Positions 1-8,367 of a stretch of 57,712 nucleotides of DNA are shown in pieces. How positions within the stretch are numbered: the first letter of the stretch is position 1; each line of letters begins with the position of its first letter. The notes under the pieces are model-generated. The model was not told the DNA's origin. It ran no database searches and worked only from the letters and a program-made list of their open reading frames with translations. Source of the stretch: Henriciella sp. (GTDB taxonomy: Bacteria > Pseudomonadota > Alphaproteobacteria > Caulobacterales > Hyphomonadaceae); contig JABSPZ010000018.1 of the NCBI GenBank assembly GCA_013213785.1, positions 1 through 57,712 on the forward strand. The letters are read 5' to 3'. The position numbers were made by a program, and so were the translations under genes.

Positions 1-1289
1 GTCAGCAAGAGATAGCCAACCGTATCCGCAACTGATTGCAGCTCAGCTGGAATGAACGGGTTATCCGGCAGGATCGCCAAAGTGTCGTAGAACGTGTCTT
101 GCTCGCCAAAGGTTTCTGATTCCGCGTGGACATACTTCCCTTCGAAGAAAAGCGAGACTTTGTCTGAGAGATCATAGTTCGAGTTGATGTTCAGAACGAA
201 GCGATCTGTCGCCGGGTAGAGCGAGTCACGATTGAAGTTCAATCGACCACCGTCGCCGCCAATGCCCCACAGACCGTTCAAGACAACACCGTCTTGGTTC
301 ACGCGCGCTGTGCCATCTGGGTTAGTCAGCCAGCACCCGGCGAGGAAGCCGACGCGGCCACCTTCTGATTCCTGACAGTCAGCTATTCCGTTACCGTTCA
401 GGTCGACATAAGTGACATCACGGCCGCCGAAGCCCGGCGCGATTGAACCCTCTTGTGAAGTCAGCCAGAAACGCGGGTCTGCGATCACAGCTCTTGATGG
501 AGCGTTTGGATCGGTCAATGTCGCTGGGTTTGTCTGAGTGGTGTCGATACCGTTATCACGTGACCAATCGCGGTCACCGTGCGTGATCCCAGAGTCTTTT
601 TCGACTGTGAAAGCAACGACCACATTACCGCGGTCCTCGTGGAAGTTTTGGCCCCAGACCAAATCAACGGCGAAGTTTTCAGCGTCTTGCTCGCCGGAGA
701 TACCAGCGCGCGCATCCAACTGCATGCCTTCAAAATCATCTTTCAGGATGAAGTTCACAACACCGGTAACAGCGTCAGCACCATAGACAGCTGATGCGCC
801 GCCCGTGGTGACTTCGACGCTCTCAACGAGTGCGCGCGGGATTGTCCCGATATCAACCGCTTGGGTACCGCGGAAACCCGCGACGTGACGACGTCCGTTC
901 ACCAGCGTCAGTGTCCGCTCACCGCCCAGACCGCGAAGGTTCAGGATGTTCGCGCCAGGATCAACGTCTGCAAATCCGTCGGTCAGTGTGTTGGCACCTG
1001 TGAAAGAAGACACCAGAGCGGGAATGTCGTTCACGACATCCGCTAGGTTGAGCTCACCCGATAGGCGGATGTCGGCTTCATCAATCGACTGCACTGGAGT
1101 CGAAGACGCTAGGTTTGGATCCGTTGGGATACGAGACCCTGTGACAACGATGGTCTCTTGGACCGCCGCTTCTTCGTCTGTTTCCTCTTGCGCTGTCGCC
1201 GACAGCACCAATGTGCTTGCGGCTGTCGCTAACGCAGCACTCGAAATTAGGACCTTTTTCAAGTTAGGATTTTTATGCCCTCTCCGCAT
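1..1289 (-). CDS. TonB-dependent outer-membrane receptor, N-terminal part (cut by window edge)
   Basis: Reading leftward from an ATG at 1289, the frame stays open to position 1, giving about 429 residues; the C-terminal barrel lies outside the window. It opens with a basic signal peptide (MRRGHKNPNLKKVLISSAAL, then a hydrophobic stretch ending SATAQ) followed by a TonB-box-like ETIVVTGSR. The plug domain contains LRGLGGERTLTLVNGRRHV and ASAVYGADAVTGVVNF, typical of the large receptor family expanded in Caulobacterales and sphingomonads. Such receptors import large or scarce solutes across the outer membrane using ExbBD-TonB energy. The substrate cannot be told from this part. No Fur-like box was seen upstream, so an iron role is not supported. 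Confidence 0.9.
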   Translation of the reverse strand, partial: MRRGHKNPNLKKVLISSAALATAASTLVLSATAQEETDEEAAVQETIVVTGSRIPTDPNLASSTPVQSIDEADIRLSGELNLADVVNDIPALVSSFTGANTLTDGFADVDPGANILNLRGLGGERTLTLVNGRRHVAGFRGTQAVDIGTIPRALVESVEVTTGGASAVYGADAVTGVVNFILKDDFEGMQLDARAGISGEQDAENFAVDLVWGQNFHEDRGNVVVAFTVEKDSGITHGDRDWSRDNGIDTTQTNPATLTDPNAPSRAVIADPRFWLTSQEGSIAPGFGGRDVTYVDLNGNGIADCQESEGGRVGFLAGCWLTNPDGTARVNQDGVVLNGLWGIGGDGGRLNFNRDSLYPATDRFVLNINSNYDLSDKVSLFFEGKYVHAESETFGEQDTFYDTLAILPDNPFIPAELQSVADTVGYLLL

Positions 1290-1460
1290 GGGGTACCCTC
1301 TCTTAGTAGCAATTTTACTCCTGTAATACCGCTAGAGAGACTAAGGGCACAAAGTCCAATAAAACTCGCTCATCCGGCGAATATCCGCAGAATTCGTGGT
1401 AAACGTGACACACCTGTAAGCATTGGTGCCGCACTTTTGAGCAGAGGCTGTTGTGTGGCG

Positions 1461-2345
1461 CTACTCAGGCAAATCGATGCGGCGATACACCAAATCGGCA
1501 TAATCATTCACCAGCGCTTCGGACATATCCCCAGGCTTGAACGTATGCTCGCCAATCTCGGCCACTGGGGTAATCTCAGCAGCGGACCCCGTGATGAAAC
1601 ACTCATCAAATGTCGAGAGCTCGTCCGGCATGATAACCCGCTCCACCACTTCAATCTGGCGCGCTTTGGCAAGTTTGATTGCAGTTTGGCGGGTGATGCC
1701 ATTTAGGAAACAATCCGGCGTTGGCGTGTGAATGGCGCCGTCACGCATGAAGAAGATGTTGGCGCCCGTCGCTTCAGCGACCTGACCGCGATAATCAAGC
1801 ATAAGCGCGTCTGCGTACCCTTCGTTTTCGGCCGCATGTTTTGACAGCGTACAGATCATATAAAGGCCTGCTGCTTTCGCATGGCAGGGCGCGGTGAGTG
1901 GATCCGGACGGCGATACATCGCGTGGGTCATCCGAATGCCCTTCATCTTGTCCGCGAAATAGTCGCCCCAAGCCCAGACCGCGACCGCAAGATGGATCGA
2001 ATTGCTCTGTGCCGAAACGCCCATCATCTCACTGCCGCGCCAGGCAAAGGCTCGGACGTAAGCGTTTTCCAGCCCAGACTTTGCCAGGGTCTCGGCTTTG
2101 ATAGATTCGAGCTCGTCGACGCTAACGGGGAGCTCAAACCCCATAATTTTCGCAGAGTTGGCGAGACGCTCTGAATGGCGCCGGGACGCGTAGATAACGC
2201 CGCCATAGGCTCGTTCGCCTTCGAACACGCAGGAAGCGTAGTGCATAGCATGTGTCAGCACGTGGACTTTCGTGTCGCGCCATGGGACGAACTGTCCGTC
2301 CATCCAGATATAGCCGTCACGATCATCATAGGCTTGGTCTGCCAT
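1461..2345 (-). CDS. ilvE: branched-chain amino acid aminotransferase
   Basis: A 294-residue fold-type IV PLP aminotransferase that interconverts Leu, Ile and Val with their 2-oxo acids using glutamate/2-oxoglutarate. The start is taken at the ATG at 2345 (MADQAYDDRDGYIW), preceded by an AGGAAAAGAG ribosome site; a longer frame to 2375 has no better start. Visible motifs are HYASCVFEGERAYGG near residue 35, the PLP-lysine segment CHAKAAGLYM (Lys157), and the cofactor-binding region around ATGANIFF and GITRQT. It is divergent from petP with about 50 bases between starts, a neighbourhood common in alphaproteobacteria. D-amino-acid or aminodeoxychorismate-lyase relatives are less likely given length and motifs. 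Confidence 0.93.
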   Translation of the reverse strand: MADQAYDDRDGYIWMDGQFVPWRDTKVHVLTHAMHYASCVFEGERAYGGVIYASRRHSERLANSAKIMGFELPVSVDELESIKAETLAKSGLENAYVRAFAWRGSEMMGVSAQSNSIHLAVAVWAWGDYFADKMKGIRMTHAMYRRPDPLTAPCHAKAAGLYMICTLSKHAAENEGYADALMLDYRGQVAEATGANIFFMRDGAIHTPTPDCFLNGITRQTAIKLAKARQIEVVERVIMPDELSTFDECFITGSAAEITPVAEIGEHTFKPGDMSEALVNDYADLVYRRIDLPE

Positions 2346-2398
2346 TCTCTTTTCCTGTCTTGCACTTTTACCCAATTCACGGGCATTCTCAGATCACC

Positions 2399-2872
2399 AT
2401 GGTGGATGTCAACCAAATACGCGCGAATGCTCCGGGTTTCGACCCGCGACTCTTCTTAAGAGACGAAGAGCTGGATTACGGAATTGCATTGCTCCTGGCG
2501 GGGGAGCGAGCCCTGATGAAGGCCTCTGGTGAGATTGCCCGCGACTTTTCTCTTCCGAGTTTAGCCGCCCGTGTCTTGATCACGGTGCGCTTTCAACCCG
2601 GGCAATCGGTGAATACACTGCGCGAGCAACTCGATGCCACAACACCAACCTTTGCCAGAATAATTGCGGATCTTGAAAAACGAGGCCTACTCGAACGCCG
2701 TCAAAGCGCCCAAGGTGACAGGCGAACGCGAAAACTGTTTTTAAGCCATGAAGGCAAGCGGGTCACCGACCCCGCCACAATCGCAATGCGAGACCGATTG
2801 CGTCAGGCATATCGTACCGCCGGATCCGGCGCAGTTGGCGGCGCTCGTAGTGTGTTGGAGGCCCTAATATGA
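2399..2872 (+). CDS. petP: MarR-family transcriptional regulator, PetP type
   Basis: A 157-residue winged-helix protein. The start is the ATG at 2399 (MVDVNQIRANAPGFD); an open frame extends upstream but overlaps ilvE and is not protein-like. The MarR core is seen as SVNTLREQLDATTPTFARIIADLEKRGLLERR (recognition helix, about residues 80-111) followed by the wing SAQGDRRTRKLFLS. It overlaps petR by four bases (ATGA at 2869), so the two are translationally coupled. The MarR-plus-response-regulator pair matches petP/petR, first named in Rhodobacter capsulatus for effects on cytochrome bc1 expression. The target genes here are unknown. Confidence 0.82.
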   Translation: MVDVNQIRANAPGFDPRLFLRDEELDYGIALLLAGERALMKASGEIARDFSLPSLAARVLITVRFQPGQSVNTLREQLDATTPTFARIIADLEKRGLLERRQSAQGDRRTRKLFLSHEGKRVTDPATIAMRDRLRQAYRTAGSGAVGGARSVLEALI

Positions 2873-3546
2873 GCGCAGAGTCGCACCTGCTTGTGGTTGA
2901 TGATGATGATCGTATTCGGGATCTATTGAAGCAATACTTGTCGCGGCGCGGGCATTCCGTCACCACGGCAGCGGATGCGACGGCTGCGCGCAAACTCTTT
3001 CAAACGTTCAGCTTCGATCTGGCAATTTTCGATATCATGATGCCGGGCGAGGATGGTCTCAGCCTGTTGAAAGCGCTGAGGGATGATGGGAATGAGACCC
3101 CGGTCTTGCTCTTAACGGCGCGCGGGCAAGCCAGTGATCGGATAGAGGGCCTGCGACTTGGTGCAGATGATTATCTTCCGAAACCTTTTGAACCTGAAGA
3201 ATTGGCGCTGCGAACTGCAGCGATCCTCAAACGCAGCCACGTTGAACCGCCGCCGACAGAGATCGAAATGTCAGGCTTGGTGTTTGAGCCCGCGAAAGGT
3301 CTTTTAACCGGCCCCAGTGGGAATATTCGGCTGACCGACAGTGAGCACCAGCTGCTGTCTATTCTATCGAAAAATCCTGGAGAGCCTGTGTCTAGAGAGG
3401 CGCTGGCCGCGCAAACCTCGAATGGCACGGAGCGCAGCATCGATGTGCAGGTCACCCGGTTGCGCAAGAAAATCGAACCTGACCCGAGGAACCCCATTCA
3501 CATCCAAACCGTACGCGGTATCGGTTACCGATTGATGCCAGACTGA
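2869..3546 (+). CDS. petR: OmpR-family response regulator, PetR type
   Basis: A 225-residue two-domain regulator. The receiver domain (about 5-120) has the acidic pocket VVDDDD, phospho-acceptor Asp55 in FDIMMPG, switch Thr83 (LLLTARG) and Lys105 (LPKPF). The C-terminal winged helix (about 130-225) contains LTDSEHQLLSIL and the recognition-helix region SIDVQVTRLRKKIEPDPRNP ending IQTVRGIGYRL. It starts inside the petP stop codon. The likely partner kinase is encoded 3 kb downstream at 6464, separated by a GST gene, an oxyR-like gene and a methyltransferase gene; this pairing is an inference from gene order in related genomes. Confidence 0.9.
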   Translation: MSAESHLLVVDDDDRIRDLLKQYLSRRGHSVTTAADATAARKLFQTFSFDLAIFDIMMPGEDGLSLLKALRDDGNETPVLLLTARGQASDRIEGLRLGADDYLPKPFEPEELALRTAAILKRSHVEPPPTEIEMSGLVFEPAKGLLTGPSGNIRLTDSEHQLLSILSKNPGEPVSREALAAQTSNGTERSIDVQVTRLRKKIEPDPRNPIHIQTVRGIGYRLMPD

Positions 3547-3560
3547 CCGAAGGGATCCTC

Positions 3561-4172
3561 ATGTTAAAAGTTCACCATCTCCGCGTGGGACGTTCCGTCT
3601 TCACAGTTTGGCTCCTCGAAGAGCTTGGCGCGCCCTATGAGCTTGAAATCTATGTCCGCAATGAAATGGGCCGCGCGCCGCCGGAGCTGAAAAACGCCCA
3701 TCCACTCGGTAAGTCGCCAGTGATTGAAGATGACGGTTTCATCTTAGCAGAGTCAGGTGCGATTGCGCTTTATTTGTTGGATAAGTTTGATCCTGAGAAC
3801 AAGCTTGGACCGGGCTCAGATCCTAAAGCCAAGGGCGAATGGAATCAGTGGTTGATGTATTCAGAAGCCTCCGCATTCGCGCCGCTCCTGATGAAACTGT
3901 TGCTGAGCCGTATGGAAGACAAACCGCCCGTCTTCGACATGTTCGCCTCTGGCGAAGCCGCGCTTCAGCTCGGATACTTGGAAGAACGCCTTTCCGACCG
4001 TGAGTTCGTCATGGGTGATCGCTTCACAGCGCCAGATATTGGCACGACCTATATCGCGCAAATGGCTGAACGGCTCGGCGAAATCGGACCATATCCAAAT
4101 CTTGCCGCATACCTTGCGCGAAATTCAGCAAGGCCCGCTTTTCAACGGGCCCTGGAAAAAACGGGCGGTTAA
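3561..4172 (+). CDS. glutathione S-transferase family protein
   Basis: A 203-residue cytosolic GST-like protein. The N-terminal thioredoxin-like domain (1-80) opens MLKVHHLRVGRSVFTVWLLE, where Ser13 sits near the usual catalytic Ser/Tyr/Cys position, and includes the glutathione-contact cis-Pro and Glu-Ser motif (KSPVIEDDGFILAESGAI). The helical C-terminal domain follows, with the N-capping box region RFTAPDIGTTYIAQMAERLG. It begins 14 bases after petR, so it may be co-transcribed with it. Its stop overlaps the stop of the convergent DUF465 gene by four bases. Substrate unknown; members of this group act in detoxification or glutathione-dependent dehalogenation and isomerisation. Confidence 0.88.
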   Translation: MLKVHHLRVGRSVFTVWLLEELGAPYELEIYVRNEMGRAPPELKNAHPLGKSPVIEDDGFILAESGAIALYLLDKFDPENKLGPGSDPKAKGEWNQWLMYSEASAFAPLLMKLLLSRMEDKPPVFDMFASGEAALQLGYLEERLSDREFVMGDRFTAPDIGTTYIAQMAERLGEIGPYPNLAAYLARNSARPAFQRALEKTGG

Positions 4173-4381
4173 CCCGAAATCTGAAAAATCTGATCTTTCA
4201 GATAGAGCTTCTCGCGGCGCAATCTCTGCAATTCAATCGAGCAGGGATTGGGACGGGTGAGCTCTCGGTCCAGTTGTGAATCAAGCTGCAGATGACGTCG
4301 CTGCAATGCCTTGATCCGCGCCACCGGTTTGGCTGCATTCACTTGCCCGCCTTCATTCTCCCAACGATCAATCTCTGGCAT
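4169..4381 (-). CDS. DUF465/YdcH-family small protein
   Basis: A 70-residue protein with the compact, charged helical pattern of the YdcH/DUF465 family: IKALQRRHLQLDSQLDREL, then RPNPCSIELQRLRREKLYLK and a C-terminal KDQI. The family is widespread in proteobacteria and has no established function; it is predicted to form a two-helix hairpin. The gene is convergent with the GST gene and overlaps its stop by four bases. Nine bases separate it from the upstream small gene on the same strand. The ribosome site is weak. Confidence 0.78.
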   Translation of the reverse strand: MPEIDRWENEGGQVNAAKPVARIKALQRRHLQLDSQLDRELTRPNPCSIELQRLRREKLYLKDQIFQISG

Positions 4382-4390
4382 TGAACACTT

Positions 4391-4573
4391 TTAGCTCTTG
4401 CCGCGCTTAATCCGCCGGCGACGCCATCCGCGCCGAGACTCATGTTTAGGAGTCGGCTCCAACGTTACAAAACTGTCTGCGGGATTGAGTTCGTTTACGG
4501 CCAGCTCAGCGGGAACAAAGGTCGCGTTAAGCTCGCTTGCTTGGGAGGAAACACTGGGTTGAGTACGAAACAT
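4391..4573 (-). CDS. hypothetical 60-residue protein with basic C-terminus
   Basis: A short frame beginning at an ATG at 4573 with a good AAGGA ribosome site about nine bases upstream, which is the main reason for accepting it. The protein is neutral to acidic at first (ELNATFVPAELAVNELNPAD) and ends in a strongly basic stretch (RRGWRRRRIKRGKS). No known family was recognised. It lies just upstream of the DUF465 gene on the same strand and is divergent from the oxyR-like gene, so it might be a target of that regulator. It may not be a real gene. Confidence 0.45.
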   Translation of the reverse strand: MFRTQPSVSSQASELNATFVPAELAVNELNPADSFVTLEPTPKHESRRGWRRRRIKRGKS

Positions 4574-4672
4574 AATCGTATCCTTCGTGTTATGATGACT
4601 CAGAATTTGGTTGACGCTAACGATAATTCAAATCTAAAGAAACTTCCGTATTGATAGATAAAGACTACCAAA

Positions 4673-5587
4673 TTGCGCCCTACGCTTAGACAGCTTCAGT
4701 ACATCGTTGCCGTGTCCGAAACGGGTCGTTTTCACGAAGCTGCAAAACGCCTGCACGTGAGCCAACCCAGCCTGTCATCTCAAATCGCAGACGTTGAGCA
4801 ACAACTCGACGTGCAGCTGTTTGAACGGGGTCGAAATGGTGCGCTCATGACTCCGCATGGAGAAGAATTCGTGCACCGCGCGCGCTTGATCCTACGTGAC
4901 GTGGAGGATCTGAAAGCCTCCATGAAGACCGGCGACAACACGCTCTCAGGACGCATTCGATTGGGCGTCCTGCCATCGGTGGGGCCCTACTTACTGCCGC
5001 CTGTTGTGAAGGACTTACACCGCACCTATCCGCAGCTCCGTTTGCTGGTCGAAGAGCATTGGACAGATCGGCTGAACGCACAATTGCTCGATGGAACCCT
5101 CGACTGCATCATCTCGACCCCAGAGGATCACAAAGATCTGGCGAGCGAACTTCTGTTTGAAGAGCATCTCTGGGTTTGTGCCGCCCCTGACGACGCCTTG
5201 GCAGGAACAGGCCCTCTAGATCCGTCTGACCTAAAAGGCAGCGAGATTTTGAGCGTTGGTCAAAGCCATCGCCTCAGCGCTTCGGTTCGTGACCTCGCCT
5301 CTCGCGCTGGCGCAGACGTCAGTTCGGTGTTCACCGGAACAAGCCTAGATGCGATCCGACATATGGCGGCGACGGGCGCGGGCGTGGCTATCCTGCCCGC
5401 GATCTACGCTCTGTCCGAAGCGCGGCGCGATGCGGATCTTGTACTTCGTCCTTTGAGGGATAAGAGCGTGAAACGTCGCGTTTCTCTGATCTGGCGCAAG
5501 ACCTCTCCAATGGCGGACAGTTTTGGCTTGATGGCCGAAATTTTGAGAGAAGATGCTCTCGCCATCTTAAAAGACGATCTGCACTGA
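4673..5587 (+). CDS. OxyR-like LysR-family regulator lacking both redox cysteines
   Basis: A 304-residue LysR-type regulator starting at a TTG (4673) that gives the family N-terminus RPTLRQLQYIVAVSETGRFH. The HTH (about 4-62) reads EAAKRLHVSQPSLSSQIADV. The C-terminal half follows OxyR closely (SLDAIRHMAATGAGVAILPA). In E. coli OxyR, the peroxide-sensing Cys199 and Cys208 sit in a GHCLRDQAMGFCFEAGA segment. Here the aligned segment is SHRLSASVRDLASRAGA, with Arg200 and Ala209 at those places. The only cysteines are Cys145 and Cys169. It is therefore OxyR-shaped but cannot use the classical disulfide switch. No katG or ahpC neighbour is present; a small gene is divergent. Confidence 0.85.
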   Translation: MRPTLRQLQYIVAVSETGRFHEAAKRLHVSQPSLSSQIADVEQQLDVQLFERGRNGALMTPHGEEFVHRARLILRDVEDLKASMKTGDNTLSGRIRLGVLPSVGPYLLPPVVKDLHRTYPQLRLLVEEHWTDRLNAQLLDGTLDCIISTPEDHKDLASELLFEEHLWVCAAPDDALAGTGPLDPSDLKGSEILSVGQSHRLSASVRDLASRAGADVSSVFTGTSLDAIRHMAATGAGVAILPAIYALSEARRDADLVLRPLRDKSVKRRVSLIWRKTSPMADSFGLMAEILREDALAILKDDLH

Positions 5588-5631
5588 CGCACGGCCTACC
5601 CAAAGCACGCGCTTGGATCTAAAGGACAAAC

Positions 5632-6459
5632 ATGGACGACCGCGCCCCTGATTATCGCCCTGGCCCGCTTTCTAGCGCGCTTATTGGATTATCTCGCCAC
5701 ACATTTTTTGGGCGAGGTGGGATGCGGAAGCTCATGGCAAAGTGTATCCGCAGGCTCAATCCCGATCAGCCATTAGACGTTGGTCTCTATGGCGGCCGCG
5801 CGCGCCTGTATCACACGGGAAACAACTCAGAAATCAAAGCGCTCCTGAGCCCTAAAAGATACGCCCGCGAAGAGTATGATTTCTGTCGAACCCATATGCC
5901 CCGCGAAAATGGGGTGTTCTTAGACATTGGTGGAAATGCCGGCGTGTTCAGCCTATTCGTGGCCTCGCTAATGCAATCAGGAACTCTGATCTGCGCCGAG
6001 CCTCAGCCCGCTATGTTCGATCGGTTACAAACGAATTTCACCTTAAACCCGAACCTAGCCCTGCGGCTAAACCTCGTCCTCAAGCCCACGGCGGTTGGTG
6101 GGGATAAGCCAGGCACCCTCACCATCTCGACGCCACCGACGGCCGCAGGACAAGCATCAGCGCGGGTCCGCGATGGCGATCCCACGATCGATGTTCCGGT
6201 CACCCCGATGCAAGACCTTTTAGAAACAGGCAGTGCGAGCAAACTCGATTTGCTAAAAATCGATGTTGAAGGCTTCGAAGATGGTATCTTGTTCCCATTC
6301 TTCGATAGAGCCCCCACCGACCTCTATCCGAAAGCGATTGTGATGGAAGCCTGCCATGCCAATCGCTGGGAACGCGATTGCGAAGCGCTTTTGCTTAGCA
6401 AAGGCTATAAGATCGTCCATAAGGACCGAACCAATATGATGTTAGTTTTGGACAGATAG
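5632..6459 (+). CDS. FkbM-family SAM-dependent methyltransferase
   Basis: A 275-residue protein with a clear AAAGGACA ribosome site. The Rossmann SAM site is GVFLDIGGNAGVFSLFVASL (about residues 98-117), followed by the second strand acid LICAEPQPAMFDRL and then LDLLKIDVEGFEDGIL, the FkbM hallmark DVEGxE. FkbM proteins O-methylate sugars or other hydroxyls, often in polysaccharide or lipid decoration; the substrate here is unknown. It lies between the oxyR-like gene and the sensor kinase gene, four bases from the latter, so it may be transcribed with it. No glycosyltransferase lies nearby to suggest a polysaccharide cluster. Confidence 0.85.
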   Translation: MDDRAPDYRPGPLSSALIGLSRHTFFGRGGMRKLMAKCIRRLNPDQPLDVGLYGGRARLYHTGNNSEIKALLSPKRYAREEYDFCRTHMPRENGVFLDIGGNAGVFSLFVASLMQSGTLICAEPQPAMFDRLQTNFTLNPNLALRLNLVLKPTAVGGDKPGTLTISTPPTAAGQASARVRDGDPTIDVPVTPMQDLLETGSASKLDLLKIDVEGFEDGILFPFFDRAPTDLYPKAIVMEACHANRWERDCEALLLSKGYKIVHKDRTNMMLVLDR

Positions 6460-6463
6460 TCTG

Positions 6464-7762
6464 ATGAGCGGATTTCGACTTCGCGATTACACACCCCGAG
6501 GGCTCTATGCTCGGCTTGCCGCTTTGGTCGCTCTGCCTGTGGTTGCGATTTTCGCGTTCTTCTCGCTCTACTATTATCAAGAACATATCAGCGACGTGAA
6601 TGAAAAGCTGTCCCAGTCTATCGCGCGCGAAGTCGGTCTGATCGTCGATATCTGCGCGGCTCCGGATCACAGTCAACAACGCGAAGTCTTGGTGGAAAAC
6701 CAACTCGGCCTTCGATTTGATTGCGCCTATGAAAATGCGATGGGATGGCCCGAAAATTCACGGCAGAATTTTGGCTACAGCAAAGTGCTTCGCGGACAGT
6801 TGGCCTCGGTCACCCGTCATCCCGTCGAAGTCCGCACAGTTCAAACCGGACGGGTGCTGGACTTTAGGATTGAAGCTGGGACAGACACTGTCCGCGTGCT
6901 GATCGACAGAAAACGTGCGCTCGCTGCAAACACCCATTTTACAATTGTTTGGGTCCTATTCGGCGCCCTGATCATGCTTGGGCTCGCCTTTGCGTTCCTG
7001 CGAAATCAAGTACGATCTATTCTACGCCTGACCGAGGCCGCAAAAGCATTCGGGCGTGGACGCGACGTACCCGGCTTCCGGCCAAGTGGGGCGACGGAGA
7101 TTCGAGACGCCGCGCGAGCTGTAACCGATATGCGCGCGCGTTTAATGGCGTTTACGGATCAGAGAACTGCGATGCTCGCCGGGGTCAGCCACGATCTTCG
7201 CACCCCGATCACCCGTCTCAAGCTCCAACTCGCGATGATGGAGCAGACCGAGGAGATTACCGGCGCGCGCACTGATCTCGATGATATGTCTAAGATGCTG
7301 GATGAGTATCTCGCCTTTGCAAGCGGCGAAGAAGGCGAGCGGGCCGAGGCACTCCGCCTCGATCATATCACGCGCACAGTCGCTGAACGTATCGATGGGG
7401 CTCGAGTGATCGAAGCGAATGAGATCTCGGTTACTGTGCGCCGGATGGCCCTCACCCGCACCCTGACCAATCTGATGGCAAACGGTGTCGGGTATGGCAC
7501 GCGCTGCGAGGTGCGGCTGATCAAAGGCCCGCGCATGGCCGAGATTTTATTGGATGATGATGGCCCCGGTATTCCGGCGGACCAACGTGAAGATGCGTTT
7601 CGTCCGTTCCATCGGTTGGATGATGCGCGCTCACAGAACGTCGCAGGCACAGGGCTCGGGCTCACGCTGGCACGCGATTTCGCGCGGGCGCATGGCGGGG
7701 ATATTCGTTTGGAAGATAGTCCGCTAGGCGGACTTCGCGTTCGGTTGAGACTGCCTTACTAG
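6464..7762 (+). CDS. EnvZ-like sensor histidine kinase, probable partner of PetR
   Basis: A 432-residue inner-membrane kinase. TM1 is at about 17-38, a periplasmic domain spans 39-158, TM2 is at about 160-180, and a HAMP linker follows (181-232). The H box is AMLAGVSHDLRTPITRLKLQ with His243. The ATPase domain shows an N box (LTNLMANGVGYG, Asn336/Asn340), G1 DDDGPGI (365) and G2 GTGLGLTLARDF (395). The layout fits the EnvZ/RstB-like group that pairs with OmpR-type regulators, so petR is the obvious partner although three genes lie between. The stop overlaps that of the convergent TetR-like gene by four bases. The stimulus is unknown. Confidence 0.9.
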   Translation: MSGFRLRDYTPRGLYARLAALVALPVVAIFAFFSLYYYQEHISDVNEKLSQSIAREVGLIVDICAAPDHSQQREVLVENQLGLRFDCAYENAMGWPENSRQNFGYSKVLRGQLASVTRHPVEVRTVQTGRVLDFRIEAGTDTVRVLIDRKRALAANTHFTIVWVLFGALIMLGLAFAFLRNQVRSILRLTEAAKAFGRGRDVPGFRPSGATEIRDAARAVTDMRARLMAFTDQRTAMLAGVSHDLRTPITRLKLQLAMMEQTEEITGARTDLDDMSKMLDEYLAFASGEEGERAEALRLDHITRTVAERIDGARVIEANEISVTVRRMALTRTLTNLMANGVGYGTRCEVRLIKGPRMAEILLDDDGPGIPADQREDAFRPFHRLDDARSQNVAGTGLGLTLARDFARAHGGDIRLEDSPLGGLRVRLRLPY

Positions 7763-8367
7763 GCTTCTTCTGTTACAGGCTCATCCGGCTTGGGCTTGCG
7801 GCCGCGGTTTTTGATCCACGCAGCACGCTCTTCAATTTTGATGAGTTCGGCATCTAAGGCAGCCATGGTCCGGCTCAGGTCTGCGCTTGTTTCCTGTCGC
7901 CATGCGCGCTCGGCCTGTGAGATCGCCCAGCCTAAAGCAGCGAGCTGAACGCCGCGCGGGATCGAGCTTGATCCATCTAGTCCTGCACATGCCAAAGACC
8001 ATTTCGCGGTTTGAGCCCGTGCTTTCAGCCGAAGCGCTAAACCATCAATCGATCGATCTCGCCAGCGCAGATAGGACATAGCGCCATCGCGAACGTCTTC
8101 CATGGTTTCGAACCGCAGCATGATGACATCAAACAAGCGGGTACGCGCCGTCTCATCCGCATCGACGGGTTCTGAACTCATCCCGGCATCAAAGACTTTC
8201 TCAACCCTAGCCGAGAGATCATCCTTGTCGGCAACGCCGTGAAAATCGTTCAGTGTCAGGCCGGCTTCCTCTGCGATTTGCGCAAGTGTGAGATCGCCCC
8301 ACTTTCCCGTCTCTGCGAGCTTGAACGCCGCCTTGATGCCAGCTTCGATGATCTCATCTTGGGTCAT
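7759..8367 (-). CDS. TetR-like (possibly COQ9-fold) helix-turn-helix protein
   Basis: A 202-residue all-helical protein. The first 55 residues look like a TetR DNA-binding domain (IIEAGIKAAFKLAETGKW, then LTLAQIAEEAGLTLNDFHGV). The rest contains LFDVIMLRFETMEDVRDG, as in a group of alphaproteobacterial TetR proteins that also resemble the ubiquinone-biosynthesis protein COQ9, and ends with a charged tail (IKNRGRKPKPDEPVTEEA). Its start overlaps the proC stop by four bases, so the two are coupled. Whether it binds DNA or acts like COQ9 on lipid quinone precursors cannot be decided by eye. Confidence 0.7.
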   Translation of the reverse strand: MTQDEIIEAGIKAAFKLAETGKWGDLTLAQIAEEAGLTLNDFHGVADKDDLSARVEKVFDAGMSSEPVDADETARTRLFDVIMLRFETMEDVRDGAMSYLRWRDRSIDGLALRLKARAQTAKWSLACAGLDGSSSIPRGVQLAALGWAISQAERAWRQETSADLSRTMAALDAELIKIEERAAWIKNRGRKPKPDEPVTEEA

